In this document: piece after piece, positions 43,190 to 52,858 of the stretch
Layout of the letters: every line of letters starts with the position of its first letter
How positions within the stretch are numbered: the stretch's first letter is position 1
Program-made: the position numbers and the translations under genes
The notes under the pieces: generated by a model
Database searches by the model: none
Told to the model about the DNA's origin: nothing
What the model saw: the letters and a program-made list of their open reading frames with translations, nothing else
NCBI RefSeq assembly: GCF_030816475.1
Contig: NZ_JAUSXF010000001.1
Location: 1,364,001-1,428,000 of the forward strand
Source of the DNA: Arthrobacter pascens
Lineage (GTDB): Bacteria > Actinomycetota > Actinomycetes > Actinomycetales > Micrococcaceae
Reading direction: 5' to 3'
Length of the DNA stretch: 64,000 nucleotides

Positions 43190-44758
43190 TCAGTAGCCCG
43201 CAAATGAATCCACGTGCACGCGCTCTGCGCCCGCCTTCCGGGCTGCGCGCCGCAGTGACGCAACACTGGCCGGCGAACCGGAGATGAAGACCTCTCGGCC
43301 GGCAATGTCAGGAATAAGTGTCTTGAGGGAATTGGCGTCCAGTCTGGTGCCTGGCCCGGGTGAACCGCCTGATCCACCGGTGTTGGCCTCAGAGGCGAAC
43401 GACGGCGCCAAGGAGCCGTCCGCCAGTCGGACCACGATCCGTGCACCGGACGTTCGTAGTTCTTCCGGGTAGGCAATCTCTTCAGCGTTCCTCGCCAGGA
43501 GCAGAAGGACAATGTCACGGTCATGAGCCGCACCTGAGGCGAGCTGCGCCAGATAAGGGGTGATGCCGATTCCGGCAGCGATAAGCAGTACCGGCCTGGT
43601 CTGATCCCGGGGGAGGACGAAGTCGCCGCCCACCGAGGTTGCCCTCACCTGATCGCCGGGTTGCAGGTCCAGCAGGACCTTCTTGGCCGCAGACAGGGGT
43701 TCAGCGGTGCGCACACCAAACTTCACCATGCCGGATCCCGGCGCGCTCGTGAGGCTGAAGACCCGGCGTCGGCCTTTGCCATCTGACTTGGCGTGCGGAA
43801 GGTCCAGTTCCATGTACTGCCCGGGAACGAACCGGACAGCCCGCGACGGCTTGAAAGCGAATTCGGTGGTGCTCGGCGTCAAGGCGCGTGAGCCGGTGAA
43901 GTGTAGTTTCAGACCGCCGCGCTGGCCCGCAAAGAACGCCAGAAGATTACCCACCAGCAGTGCCAGTTCGGGCGAATTGGCGACGAAGCCGAAGTTGTAC
44001 GGAACCGCAAACAACACGCCCACTACGGCCGCCAAGGCAAGCTGTTGCCAGCGGCGCGGGGGCAGGGTGAGCGGTTCCGTCAGCATGAAGCCCACAAAAA
44101 ACAGCAATGGGCGCTGCGCCAGCGGCTGCCACAGGGCCATGCCGGGAGACATGCCTGTGCGTAGCAGCTCGGAGGCCACAATCGATGTGGCCAGAACGGT
44201 GAACACGGCCGCCATCGGGAATTTCCGGGTGCGATAGAGGACGAGGAGGACACCCGGGACCAACAGCAGGAGCATAGGCGGGGTGGCTGCCCACCAGGTG
44301 GCGATGTTGAGTCCGGTCAGGCCCGCCGCAAAGGCGCCGGCGGCGGCCGGATTGAAGATGTGGCGGCCCCGCCAGGCCAGGGCGTACTTCGAGACCGTGG
44401 CGAGGACGCATGCTAACGCTACTCCCGCCATGTCGGTGGGAACCAAGGTGGGCCAGAAGAGGAAGTACAGGAGCAACCCGGTGATCAGCGAAGACTCTGA
44501 GTGCGGGCGGACGTGGAACAAAGCCGCCAGGGCACGGTTGGAGGCGTAGGTCAGGCCCAGGCACAACCCCAGGTGGACCAGCATCTCGGGAATGCCGAAA
44601 GTGAGCCAGCCAAGCGCATTGAGCAGGAGGCTGTATACGGCAAGCGAAGCCAGCACCAGGAGGATGAGCCGGTACATGGTGACCTTGCCGAGCAGAGTGT
44701 CCAACCGTGCACCAGGCGGCGCGAACGTGCTGGCTTTGGTAGCGTCAACGGGGCTCAT
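43190..44758 (-). CDS. NqrB/RnfD-like membrane domain fused to FNR-type flavin reductase
   Basis: The 522-aa protein has an N-terminal half (about 25-280) with about eight to ten hydrophobic helices and NqrB/RnfD features (HVRPHSESSLITGLLLYFLF, RGRHIFNPAAAGAFAAGL). The C-terminal half (about 285-520) is a ferredoxin-reductase-like FAD/NAD module: FAD motif RRVFSLTSAP, NAD-binding LLIAAGIGITPYLAQLASG and a C-terminal aromatic Tyr in FAGY. No SGAT flavinylation motif is visible in the membrane domain. It would pass electrons from NAD(P)H across the membrane. ApbE and a candidate FMN-carrying lipoprotein lie upstream, with overlap of 4 bp to apbE. Confidence 0.8.
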   Translation of the reverse strand: MSPVDATKASTFAPPGARLDTLLGKVTMYRLILLVLASLAVYSLLLNALGWLTFGIPEMLVHLGLCLGLTYASNRALAALFHVRPHSESSLITGLLLYFLFWPTLVPTDMAGVALACVLATVSKYALAWRGRHIFNPAAAGAFAAGLTGLNIATWWAATPPMLLLLVPGVLLVLYRTRKFPMAAVFTVLATSIVASELLRTGMSPGMALWQPLAQRPLLFFVGFMLTEPLTLPPRRWQQLALAAVVGVLFAVPYNFGFVANSPELALLVGNLLAFFAGQRGGLKLHFTGSRALTPSTTEFAFKPSRAVRFVPGQYMELDLPHAKSDGKGRRRVFSLTSAPGSGMVKFGVRTAEPLSAAKKVLLDLQPGDQVRATSVGGDFVLPRDQTRPVLLIAAGIGITPYLAQLASGAAHDRDIVLLLLARNAEEIAYPEELRTSGARIVVRLADGSLAPSFASEANTGGSGGSPGPGTRLDANSLKTLIPDIAGREVFISGSPASVASLRRAARKAGAERVHVDSFAGY

Positions 44759-45627
44759 GAGAAAAGTGTCCCTTCAAATCCTGCCGAATAGGCGGCGCTT
44801 CCATCGGAAAAAACTGTCAGCCAGGAGAATTCGAAAGTCCGCTCCAAATCGGCTCCCGGAACAAAAAACAATGCCGTGGCCAGGGCATCAGCCAGCATCG
44901 TGCTTTCCGCCATCGCCCACGTGGCCACCGAGGTCCTCACCGGACTGCCGGTGGTTCCGTCCAGCACATGGTGCAGGCCGTCGCCCCAAGCGCGCCGGTT
45001 CGCTGCCGACGCACATATTGCCCCGCCCTCCAAGGACACGGTGCCGATTGCCTTGGCGGGATCGTAGGGATGTTCCAGAGCCACTGTGACAGGCTCCGGA
45101 CCGCTGTTGAGCAGGTCGCCGCTGGCATTGATGAGGAAGCCGGCCACATCGGAGGCGTGCAGCTCGGCAGCCAGGAGATCAACCAGTTGGCCCTTGCCCG
45201 CCGCGCCGATGTCCAGCACGACGGGAGCTGAGGTGGTCAGCACGGTCCCGTCCCAATCCAGGATGTCCTCCCAGCGCGGTGCCGGCAGGGCACTGCCGGC
45301 AGGGCGGAGGGAATAGGCCGCGTCATAGCCCAGCCGCTCCAGGCTTGCCCCGATGAGGGGAGTCATTGCTCCATTGGTGGTTCCATACAGCGTCCGATAC
45401 AGGTCGCCCAGGGCGGCTGCCTCGGCGGGCAGCTCAAAGCGCCCGGGCTGCCGGGACATGGCAGTGACGATTGAGTCACTCCGGAACCGGGACCAGTCTG
45501 CGTCGTAGCGTTCCACGATAGCCAGGAGCCGTGAGCGGACGGAGGCGTCAAGCGGACGTGGTGTGGAGATGTCCCAACGTGTACCGATCCCGTCGAAAGT
45601 GAAGTCCTCCCACTCCGCGTGCGGCAC
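44755..45627 (-). CDS. apbE: FAD:protein FMN transferase ApbE
   Basis: The 290-aa protein attaches FMN covalently to Ser/Thr of target proteins. Features are the substrate region (GAMTPLIGASLERLGYD), the nucleotide-binding VVLDIGAAGKGQLVDLLAAE and the Mg-binding C-terminal TMLADALATALFF. There is no export signal or lipobox, so it may work in the cytoplasm, although many ApbE proteins are extracytoplasmic. It overlaps the membrane reductase gene by 4 bp and follows the lipoprotein by 3 bp, so all three are one operon. Confidence 0.92.
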   Translation of the reverse strand: MPHAEWEDFTFDGIGTRWDISTPRPLDASVRSRLLAIVERYDADWSRFRSDSIVTAMSRQPGRFELPAEAAALGDLYRTLYGTTNGAMTPLIGASLERLGYDAAYSLRPAGSALPAPRWEDILDWDGTVLTTSAPVVLDIGAAGKGQLVDLLAAELHASDVAGFLINASGDLLNSGPEPVTVALEHPYDPAKAIGTVSLEGGAICASAANRRAWGDGLHHVLDGTTGSPVRTSVATWAMAESTMLADALATALFFVPGADLERTFEFSWLTVFSDGSAAYSAGFEGTLFS

Positions 45628-45630
45628 TGC

Positions 45631-46110
45631 TTACTGCGCCTCGGACTTGATCTTTTCCACTGCCTGGTTGAAGCCGCCGCTAGTGAGCGATGACCCCGAA
45701 ACCTTGGACACGTTGAGTTGGTCGATGCTTTTGCCCACCACCTGGGCCGCGATGCCGCCTGCGAATTCACCCTGGAATTTGCGGGTGTTCGGATTCGTCG
45801 GGTGCTGGGTGATTTTGACGTCCGTGACCGTCCCGGCGGCCAGGGTCAGCTCAACGCCCACGGTTTCGGTCCCGTTGGGCGAAACGTATGTTCCGTCAGC
45901 GCTGTAGGTGCCGTCTTTATAGCTTGATCCGCTGCTGGCCAGGGAGGAGGAAGCGCCCGACGGCGTGGCGGCGGAGCTTTCCGTGGATCCGCTTCCGGAC
46001 GAGGGGGCAGCGGCACTCTGGGATGCGGAGGGGGCACAGCCGGCCACTGTCCCGATCAGGGACAGGCCTGCCATTCCGGCAAAAACACTCTTGCGGACTG
46101 ACGGTCTCAT
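45631..46110 (-). CDS. FMN-binding domain lipoprotein
   Basis: The 159-aa protein has a signal peptide with lipobox (SLIGTVAGC, Cys at about 25), a Ser/Gly/Ala-rich linker of about 45 residues and an FMN-binding domain (about 70-159). The flavinylation motif reads VSGSSLTSGGF, the usual (S/T)GA(T/S)xT(S) with Ser in place of the acceptor Thr. The mature protein would be outside the cell membrane, carrying one covalent FMN put on by the ApbE encoded next. It probably accepts electrons from the RnfD-FNR fusion. The substrate is unknown. Confidence 0.82.
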   Translation of the reverse strand: MRPSVRKSVFAGMAGLSLIGTVAGCAPSASQSAAAPSSGSGSTESSAATPSGASSSLASSGSSYKDGTYSADGTYVSPNGTETVGVELTLAAGTVTDVKITQHPTNPNTRKFQGEFAGGIAAQVVGKSIDQLNVSKVSGSSLTSGGFNQAVEKIKSEAQ

Positions 46111-46318
46111 AAAGGGGCTCGTTTCGTTGGCGGGGGGTGCTTACGCTGATCTCAACGTCGGATAGAGCGTAATGGTTCATCCTGTGTAACAGCTATGCGT
46201 GTTCTGTGTGGCAAGGAAGCAGATTCTGTACGCGGTAAACGGCCGCGGGTGCCGCTGGCCCGGCATTTCCAGCCGTCCTCAAATTCGTCCACGTCGCAGG
46301 CGCCGGTAGGCTAGGGGG

Positions 46319-47968
46319 GTGACTCCCGAAGAACTCTCCCTCGCCATATCCGCCTGCCTGAAAGATGCTGTCGCTGCAGGCGAGATTGCCATTTCTGCAT
46401 CAGCCTTGCCTGATGAGGTGCGCGTGGAGCGACCGAAGAACCGGGAACACGGCGACTGGGCCACCAACGTCGCCCTCCAGCTCTCCAAGCAGGCCGGCAC
46501 CAATCCCCGTGAATTGGCCACTATCCTCAGCGCGCGACTGAAGTCAATCTACGGCGTTTCGGCCGTGGATGTGGCTGGCCCCGGCTTCCTGAATATCACA
46601 GTGGATGCAGCGGCGGCCGGTGCCCTGGCCAAGGCCATCGTCGAGGCCGGCGCTGCCTACGGCACGACGTCTGTGCTGGCCGGCCACGTGGTCAACATGG
46701 AGTTCGTCTCGGCAAACCCCACGGGTCCGCTGCACATCGGCCATACCCGGTGGGCAGCCTTGGGCGACTCCATTGCCCGCGTCCTTCGCGCTTCCGGCGC
46801 TGAAGTGACGGCTGAGTACTACATCAACGACGCCGGCACACAGATGAACGTCTTCGCCAACTCCGTGTACTCCCGGCTGCACGGACTGCCCGTTCCCGAC
46901 GGCGGCTACCCGGGCCAGTACATCGCCGACCTTGGCCACGACGTACTCACCGAGCACCCGGACATCCGCGAACTCACCGAAGCAGCGGCGATTCCCGTCA
47001 TCCGCGCTGCTGCCTACAAGGCGCAGATGAAGGACATCAAGTCCACCCTTGCTGACTTCGGCGTCCACTTTGACGTGTATTTCTCTGAACAGGAACTGCA
47101 CGACGCCGGTGCGATCGAAAATGCCGTTGCGCGCCTCCGCGAACAGGGACACGTCTACGACGAGGACGGTGCCGTCTGGCTGCGCACCACCGATTTCGGG
47201 GACGATAAGGACCGGGTCATGATCCGTGCCAACGGGGAGCCCACCTACTTCGCCGCCGATGCCGCCTACTACCTGTCGAAAAAGGACCGGGGCTTCACCG
47301 AGAAGATCTACCTGCTGGGAGCCGATCACCATGGCTACATCAACCGCCTCAAGGCCATCGCTGCCTGCGCGGGCGACGACCCGGACCGGAACATTGAGGT
47401 GCTGATCGGTCAGCTGGTTTCCGTCAACGGGGCCAAGCTGTCCAAGCGTGCCGGGAATATCATCGAGCTCAAGGACCTGATCGACTGGCTGGGCAAGGAC
47501 GCCGTGCGGTACTCGCTGGCGCGTTTCCCGGCCGATTCCCCGTTGACGCTGGATCCGGACCTGCTGAAGAAGCACAGCAACGAGAATCCGGTGTTCTACG
47601 TGCAGTACGCTCACGCGCGCTCCCGCGGCACGGCACGGAACGCAGTTGCGGCCGGTGTGGACCGCAGCTCCTTCGACGCGGCGCTGCTTGACCATGCCAC
47701 GGAGAACGAGCTGCTCTCCTACCTGGGCAGCTACCCGTCGATTGTGGCCATGGCTGCGGAGCTGCGCGAACCGCACCGCGTAGCCCGCCACCTCGAGGTG
47801 ATCGCCGGCGCCTACCACCGCTGGTATGACGCCTGCCGCGTCGCCCCGCAGGGCGAAGAACCGGTCACCGACGTCAACCGCACCCGCCTTTGGCTCAACG
47901 ACGCCACGAGCCAGGTACTGGCTAACGGCCTGGACCTCCTTGGCGTGTCCGCGCCGGAACGGATGTGA
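46319..47968 (+). CDS. argS: Arginyl-tRNA synthetase
   Basis: The 549-aa class I synthetase charges tRNA-Arg. HIGH motif at 139-142 (NPTGPLHIGHTRWAALGD); the KMSKS loop appears as KLSKRAGN; an N-terminal ADD1 domain and the C-terminal anticodon-binding region (NPVFYVQYAHARSR, then LRLELIEH-like helical segments) are present. GTG start at 46319. It overlaps lysA by 4 bp (GTGA), a standard actinobacterial pair. Upstream, about 208 bp hold no credible gene. Confidence 0.95.
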   Translation: MTPEELSLAISACLKDAVAAGEIAISASALPDEVRVERPKNREHGDWATNVALQLSKQAGTNPRELATILSARLKSIYGVSAVDVAGPGFLNITVDAAAAGALAKAIVEAGAAYGTTSVLAGHVVNMEFVSANPTGPLHIGHTRWAALGDSIARVLRASGAEVTAEYYINDAGTQMNVFANSVYSRLHGLPVPDGGYPGQYIADLGHDVLTEHPDIRELTEAAAIPVIRAAAYKAQMKDIKSTLADFGVHFDVYFSEQELHDAGAIENAVARLREQGHVYDEDGAVWLRTTDFGDDKDRVMIRANGEPTYFAADAAYYLSKKDRGFTEKIYLLGADHHGYINRLKAIAACAGDDPDRNIEVLIGQLVSVNGAKLSKRAGNIIELKDLIDWLGKDAVRYSLARFPADSPLTLDPDLLKKHSNENPVFYVQYAHARSRGTARNAVAAGVDRSSFDAALLDHATENELLSYLGSYPSIVAMAAELREPHRVARHLEVIAGAYHRWYDACRVAPQGEEPVTDVNRTRLWLNDATSQVLANGLDLLGVSAPERM

Positions 47969-49458
47969 ACCGGATGACACAGCAGACGAAGCGCGCAGCC
48001 TCCCCGCTCGCCCCCGCCTGGCTTGCGGTTCCCGAGGACCTGAATGCCCTCCCCGAACCCATCTGGGCCGGTGGTGTGGAGCGGGACAACGACGGCGTCC
48101 TCGCCGTTGACGGACTCTCCGTGACCGCGCTGAAGGAACAATTCGGCACCCCGCTCTTCGTGATGGACGAATCCGACTTCCGTTCCCGCGCGCGCGCCTT
48201 CAAGCACGCCTTCGACGAGGCCTTCGCAGACATCTGCGGGGGAGTGGATGTGTATTACGCCGGCAAATCCTTCCTCTGCACGGCCGTTGCCGCCTGGGTG
48301 GCCGAAGAAGGGCTGCGCCTGGACACCTGTTCCGGCGGAGAGCTGGCGGTGGCCGCCCGGGCCGGCATCAAGGGCGAAAACCTGGGCCTGCACGGCAATA
48401 ACAAGTCAGACGCCGAGATCAGCCGTGCCCTGGACATGGAACTGGGTCGCATCGTTGTGGACAGCCTGGACGAGCTGGAGCGTGTCGCCAAAATCGCGTC
48501 GGCACGCGGCGGCAGGGCCAAGGTCATGCTGCGGCTGACTCCGGGCGTCCACGCACACACCCATGAATTCATTGCCACCGCGCATGAGGACCAGAAATTC
48601 GGCCTCTCCATGGCCGAGGATTCGACCGAGCAGGCCGGCCTGTCCGCAGCAGAGGAAGCGGTGGCGGCGGCCACGAGCTACTCAAGCATCGAACTGCTGG
48701 GCCTGCACTGCCACATTGGCTCGCAGATCTTCGAACCCGACGGCTTCGCCCTGGCCGCGCAGAAACTCCTGGTTTTTCTCGCCGCCATGCAGGAGAAATA
48801 CTCCATCACGCTGCCGGAACTGGACCTGGGCGGCGGTTACGGGATTGCCTACACGCCTGTTGACACCCCCCGCCCTCCAGCGGAGATCGCGACGGCGATG
48901 GCCGCCGTCGTACGTTCCACCTGTGCGGAACTCGGCATCACCGCTCCCAGGATTTCAATCGAGCCGGGACGCGCAATCGTGGGCAGCACCACCTTCACGC
49001 TGTATGAGGTCGGCACACTGAAGACCGTCCGCGTTGACGCTCCGGCGTCCGGATCCGGAAAAACGGCCGAAACCGCTGACAAAAACGTTACGCACCCGCG
49101 CCGGTATGTGTCAGTCGACGGCGGCATGAGCGACAACGCCCGCCCGGTGCTCTACGACGCGGATTATTCGGCGATTCTTGCCTCCCGGACGTCCTCCGCG
49201 GCTCCGCAGTTGTCCCGAGTGGTGGGCAAACATTGCGAGAGCGGCGACATAGTTGTTAGAGATGTATATCTGCCCGAGGACGTGGCAGCCGGTGATCTGC
49301 TTGCTGTACCGGGTACCGGCGCCTACTGCTGGGCCCTGTCGAGTAACTACAACTATCTGGCCCGGCCGGGCGTTGTCGCGGTGCGCGACGGAAATGCCCG
49401 GCTGATTGTCCGCGGGGAAACCGAAGAAGATTTGCTCAACCGCGACATGGGAGTCTGA
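47965..49458 (+). CDS. lysA: Diaminopimelate decarboxylase
   Basis: The 497-aa PLP enzyme makes lysine from meso-diaminopimelate. The Schiff-base lysine is K101 in VYYAGKSFLC; the glycine-rich phosphate site is LDLGGGYGIAY; the C-terminal CESGDIVVRD carries the substrate Cys. A 30-residue N-terminal extension is usual in actinobacteria. GTG 47965 overlaps argS; ATG 47974 is also possible. hom follows directly with no gap. Confidence 0.95.
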   Translation: MNRMTQQTKRAASPLAPAWLAVPEDLNALPEPIWAGGVERDNDGVLAVDGLSVTALKEQFGTPLFVMDESDFRSRARAFKHAFDEAFADICGGVDVYYAGKSFLCTAVAAWVAEEGLRLDTCSGGELAVAARAGIKGENLGLHGNNKSDAEISRALDMELGRIVVDSLDELERVAKIASARGGRAKVMLRLTPGVHAHTHEFIATAHEDQKFGLSMAEDSTEQAGLSAAEEAVAAATSYSSIELLGLHCHIGSQIFEPDGFALAAQKLLVFLAAMQEKYSITLPELDLGGGYGIAYTPVDTPRPPAEIATAMAAVVRSTCAELGITAPRISIEPGRAIVGSTTFTLYEVGTLKTVRVDAPASGSGKTAETADKNVTHPRRYVSVDGGMSDNARPVLYDADYSAILASRTSSAAPQLSRVVGKHCESGDIVVRDVYLPEDVAAGDLLAVPGTGAYCWALSSNYNYLARPGVVAVRDGNARLIVRGETEEDLLNRDMGV

Positions 49459-50775
49459 ATGACGGAAATGCGAACCCTGAAAGTGGCCCTGCTGGGCTGT
49501 GGCAACGTTGGGGCCCAGGTAGCGCGGATTCTCATTGAGGACGCCGACGCCCTTGCCGCCCGGACCGGTGCCCGCCTGCAGCTCAGCGGCATTGCAGTGC
49601 GCAATGTCAACGGCCGCCGCGACGTGGACCTGCCCCAGGAACTGTTCACCACCGACGCCGACACCCTGGTCAAGGATGCCGACCTCGTCATCGAGCTGAT
49701 GGGCGGCATCGAGCCTGCCCGCACGCTGATCCTCTCCGCGCTGAGCAACGGCGCCTGCGTTGTCACCGGCAACAAGGCGCTCCTGGCCCAGGACGGACCC
49801 ACCCTCTACGAAGAGGCCGACAAAGCCGGGGTACAGCTGTCCTACGAAGCCGCCGTGGCCGGCGCCATCCCCATCCTGCGCCCCATCCGTGACAGCCTGT
49901 CCGGCGACCGCATCACCCGGGTACTGGGCATCGTCAACGGCACCACCAACTTCATCCTGGACCAGATGGACTCCACCGGGGCCCAGTTCGCCGACGCCCT
50001 GGCCGAGGCCCAGCGCCTGGGGTATGCGGAAGCAGACCCCACCGCTGACGTCGAGGGCCACGACGCCGCCGCCAAAGCTGCGATCCTTGCCTCGCTGTCC
50101 TTCCACACCCGCTTTGCCCTCGAGAACGTCCACTGCGAGGGCATCTCGTCCGTCAGCGCTGCCGACATCGCAGCGGCCAAGGACGCAGGCTTCGTGATCA
50201 AGCTGCTGGCGATCGCCGAAAAGCTCACGGATGCTGACGGCGGCGAAGGCGTTTCTGTCCGCGTCCACCCCACGCTCCTGCCGCGTGAGCACCCGCTGGC
50301 CGCCGTCCGTGGCGCCTTCAACGCCGTGTTCATTGAGGCTGAAAACGCCGGCGAGCTGATGTTCTACGGTCAGGGCGCCGGCGGAACCCCGACGGCGTCT
50401 GCCGTCCTGGGCGACCTCGTCTCCGCTGCCCGCCGCCTGGTCCTCGGTGGACCAGGCCGCACCGAAACCACCACCGGCCATGTTCCGGCACTGCCCATCG
50501 CCGCCGCCATCACCAGCTACTACATCGGCCTCGACGTGGCCGACCAGCCCGGCGTCCTCGCGAAGATCGCCCAGCTGTTCGCTGAGCACGGCGTCTCCAT
50601 CGAAATCATGCGGCAAACCATCCACCGGGACGCCGAGTCCATGGTGGAGTCGGCCGAACTGCGGATCGTCACCCACCGCGCATCAGAGGCCGCCCTTGCG
50701 GCCACCGTCCAGGCCGTGAAGGGCCTGGACGTCATCAATTCAGTTACATCCGTTCTGCGGGTAGAAGGAGTCTAA
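49459..50775 (+). CDS. hom: Homoserine dehydrogenase
   Basis: The 438-aa enzyme reduces aspartate semialdehyde to homoserine. NAD(P) motif GCGNVGAQ is at about 13-20; catalytic-domain segments are GIVNGTTNFILDQM and RLGYAEADPTADVEGHDAAA; the C-terminal ACT domain (about 355-430, VADQPGVLAKIAQLFAEHGV) suggests threonine feedback. It begins right after the lysA stop and ends at the thrC GTG with no gap, so the operon is tightly packed. Confidence 0.96.
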   Translation: MTEMRTLKVALLGCGNVGAQVARILIEDADALAARTGARLQLSGIAVRNVNGRRDVDLPQELFTTDADTLVKDADLVIELMGGIEPARTLILSALSNGACVVTGNKALLAQDGPTLYEEADKAGVQLSYEAAVAGAIPILRPIRDSLSGDRITRVLGIVNGTTNFILDQMDSTGAQFADALAEAQRLGYAEADPTADVEGHDAAAKAAILASLSFHTRFALENVHCEGISSVSAADIAAAKDAGFVIKLLAIAEKLTDADGGEGVSVRVHPTLLPREHPLAAVRGAFNAVFIEAENAGELMFYGQGAGGTPTASAVLGDLVSAARRLVLGGPGRTETTTGHVPALPIAAAITSYYIGLDVADQPGVLAKIAQLFAEHGVSIEIMRQTIHRDAESMVESAELRIVTHRASEAALAATVQAVKGLDVINSVTSVLRVEGV

Positions 50776-51882
50776 GTGGCTCACCAATGGCGCGGCGTTA
50801 TCCGCGAATACGCTGACCGTCTTCCCGTGACGGAATCCACCCGGGTCATCACCCTCGGCGAGGGCGGCACTCCGCTAGTGCACGCGCAGAAGCTCTCGGA
50901 ACTGACAGGTTCGACCGTGTACCTGAAGGTCGAGGGAATGAACCCCACCGGCTCGTTCAAGGACCGCGGCATGACCATGGCCATGACGGCCGCCGTTGCC
51001 TCCGGCGCCCAGGCTGTCGTCTGTGCGTCCACCGGCAACACCTCCGCCTCCGCCGCGGCCTACGCAACAGCAGCCGGGCTGAAGTGCGCAGTCCTGGTGC
51101 CCGAAGGCAAGATCTCCATGGGCAAGCTCAGCCAGGCCATCGCGCACGGCGCCACGCTGCTCCAGGTTGATGGCAACTTCGACAACTGCCTGGACATTGC
51201 CCGGAAGCTGGGGGAGTCCTACCCGGTCTTCCTGGTCAACTCCGTTAACCCTGCCCGCATCCAGGGCCAGAAGACCGGAGCGTTCGAGATTGTCGATGCC
51301 CTCGGCGACGCTCCGGACATCCATGTGCTCCCCGTAGGTAACGCCGGCAACATCACGGCGTACTGGAAGGGGTACAAGGAGTACTCGGCACCGTTCGAAT
51401 CCGAGACTGCCGGCATCCTGCCTGCGGTGTCGACCAAGACCCCGCAGATGTGGGGCTACCAGGCGGCCGGCGCGGCTCCGTTCGTGGCGGGGCACCCCAT
51501 CACGGAACCTGACACCATCGCCACCGCCATCCGGATCGGCAACCCCGCATCCTGGGACGGTGCCATCGCCGCCCGCGACGAGTCCGGCGGCTTCATCGAC
51601 GCCGTGACGGACGAGCAGATCCTGGACGCCCACCGCTGGCTTTCGTCCCGCGAAGGTGTCTTTGTGGAGCCCGGCTCCGCAGCCGGTGTCGCCGGGCTGC
51701 TCAAGAAGCACGCCGCCGGTGAGGTTCCTGCAGGCAAAACCATCGTCATCACGGTCACCGGCCACGGCCTCAAGGATCCCCAGTGGGCCCTTCGCACCGA
51801 AGACGGCAGCGACGTACAGCCGGTCAAGGTCTCCAACGACGTGGTGACGGTTGCGGCCGAATTGGGACTGGAAGAAAAATAG
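50776..51882 (+). CDS. thrC: Threonine synthase
   Basis: The 368-aa PLP enzyme converts O-phosphohomoserine to threonine. Schiff-base lysine K62 in [29 protein letters not shown] is the phosphate-binding loop; [16 protein letters not shown] and [15 protein letters not shown] complete the signature. The GTG start abuts the hom stop. thrB follows with a 1-bp gap. Confidence 0.96.
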   Translation: MAHQWRGVIREYADRLPVTESTRVITLGEGGTPLVHAQKLSELTGSTVYLKVEGMNPTGSFKDRGMTMAMTAAVASGAQAVVCASTGNTSASAAAYATAAGLKCAVLVPEGKISMGKLSQAIAHGATLLQVDGNFDNCLDIARKLGESYPVFLVNSVNPARIQGQKTGAFEIVDALGDAPDIHVLPVGNAGNITAYWKGYKEYSAPFESETAGILPAVSTKTPQMWGYQAAGAAPFVAGHPITEPDTIATAIRIGNPASWDGAIAARDESGGFIDAVTDEQILDAHRWLSSREGVFVEPGSAAGVAGLLKKHAAGEVPAGKTIVITVTGHGLKDPQWALRTEDGSDVQPVKVSNDVVTVAAELGLEEK

Positions 51883-51883
51883 C

Positions 51884-52858
51884 GTGGACACCACCTCGCA
51901 GACCACTGTTGGGCTGCCACTTATCGACGCCGGACAGAGTGTAACGGTCCGGGTCCCGGCCACCAGTGCGAACCTCGGCCCGGGCTATGACAGCCTGGGC
52001 CTGGCGCTGGCGCTGCATGACACCCTGACGGTGGAAACGCTCCAGACGGACGAACTGTTGTTCGAGCTGAGCGGCGAGGGGGCCGATACCCTTCCCCGGG
52101 ATGCAAGCCACCTGGTCATAAGAGCCATGGAAGCGGCCTTTGCGCGGCTGGGCTACCGCCATGGCGGCCTGAAGATCACGGCGGAAAACGTCAACCCCCA
52201 CGGCCGGGGCCTGGGGTCTTCGGCAGCGGCCGTGGTGGCTGCTGTTTCCGCAGCCAATGTCCTGGTACCGCCTCACGTACGGCGGGACCTGGACTGGATC
52301 CTCCAGCTCACCAGTGAGCTGGAGGGGCATCCGGACAACGTCGCACCCGCGATTTTCGGTGGACTGGCGCTGTCCTGGCAGGACAGTGACCGGTACAGCA
52401 GCACCTGTGCGGCCGTAGTCAGTTCCGTGATCCCGGTGGTGGCAGTTCCCGATTTCGAGCTGTCCACTGAAGCCGCCCGCGCGTTGCTGCCGGCATCCGT
52501 GGGACACCACGCAGCCGCCATGAACTCCGGCCGCGCGGCCCTGCTGATCCACGCCCTGACGCAGAAACCGGAATTCCTGCACGCGGGAACGGAGGACTAC
52601 CTCCACCAGAGTTACCGGGCGGCGGCCATGCGTCCCAGCGCTGCCCTCATTTCGGCATTGCGGAAATCCGGGCGTGCAGCTGTGGTCTCCGGTGCCGGAC
52701 CCACGGTGCTGGTGCTGGCCAACGGGGAGGCCGAAGCCGCCGATGTGGCTGAGTTCATCGAAACGTTCACCGCGGCGAACACGCCCGACATCGCCTGGCG
52801 CGTGATGAAGCTGGCAGTCGACGTCGAAGGTGCTAAGGTGGACTTGCACCGGCGGTAA
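51884..52858 (+). CDS. thrB: Homoserine kinase
   Basis: The 324-aa GHMP kinase phosphorylates homoserine. The ATP loop is visible as PHGRGLGSSAAAVVAA, the N-terminal motif as VRVPATSANLGPGYDSLGLA and the C-terminal motif as VSGAGPTVLVLA. GTG 51884 is chosen because it follows thrC by one base and the sequence begins VDTTSQTTVGL; an in-frame start inside thrC looks wrong. It ends the hom-thrC-thrB run; the rho leader follows. Confidence 0.94.
   Translation: MDTTSQTTVGLPLIDAGQSVTVRVPATSANLGPGYDSLGLALALHDTLTVETLQTDELLFELSGEGADTLPRDASHLVIRAMEAAFARLGYRHGGLKITAENVNPHGRGLGSSAAAVVAAVSAANVLVPPHVRRDLDWILQLTSELEGHPDNVAPAIFGGLALSWQDSDRYSSTCAAVVSSVIPVVAVPDFELSTEAARALLPASVGHHAAAMNSGRAALLIHALTQKPEFLHAGTEDYLHQSYRAAAMRPSAALISALRKSGRAAVVSGAGPTVLVLANGEAEAADVAEFIETFTAANTPDIAWRVMKLAVDVEGAKVDLHRR

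Noticed and set aside
49111..50676. Minus-strand frame of about 520 codons opposite hom
   Set aside because: It mirrors the codon structure of lysA and hom, whose motifs are complete; no domain or ribosome site was seen.
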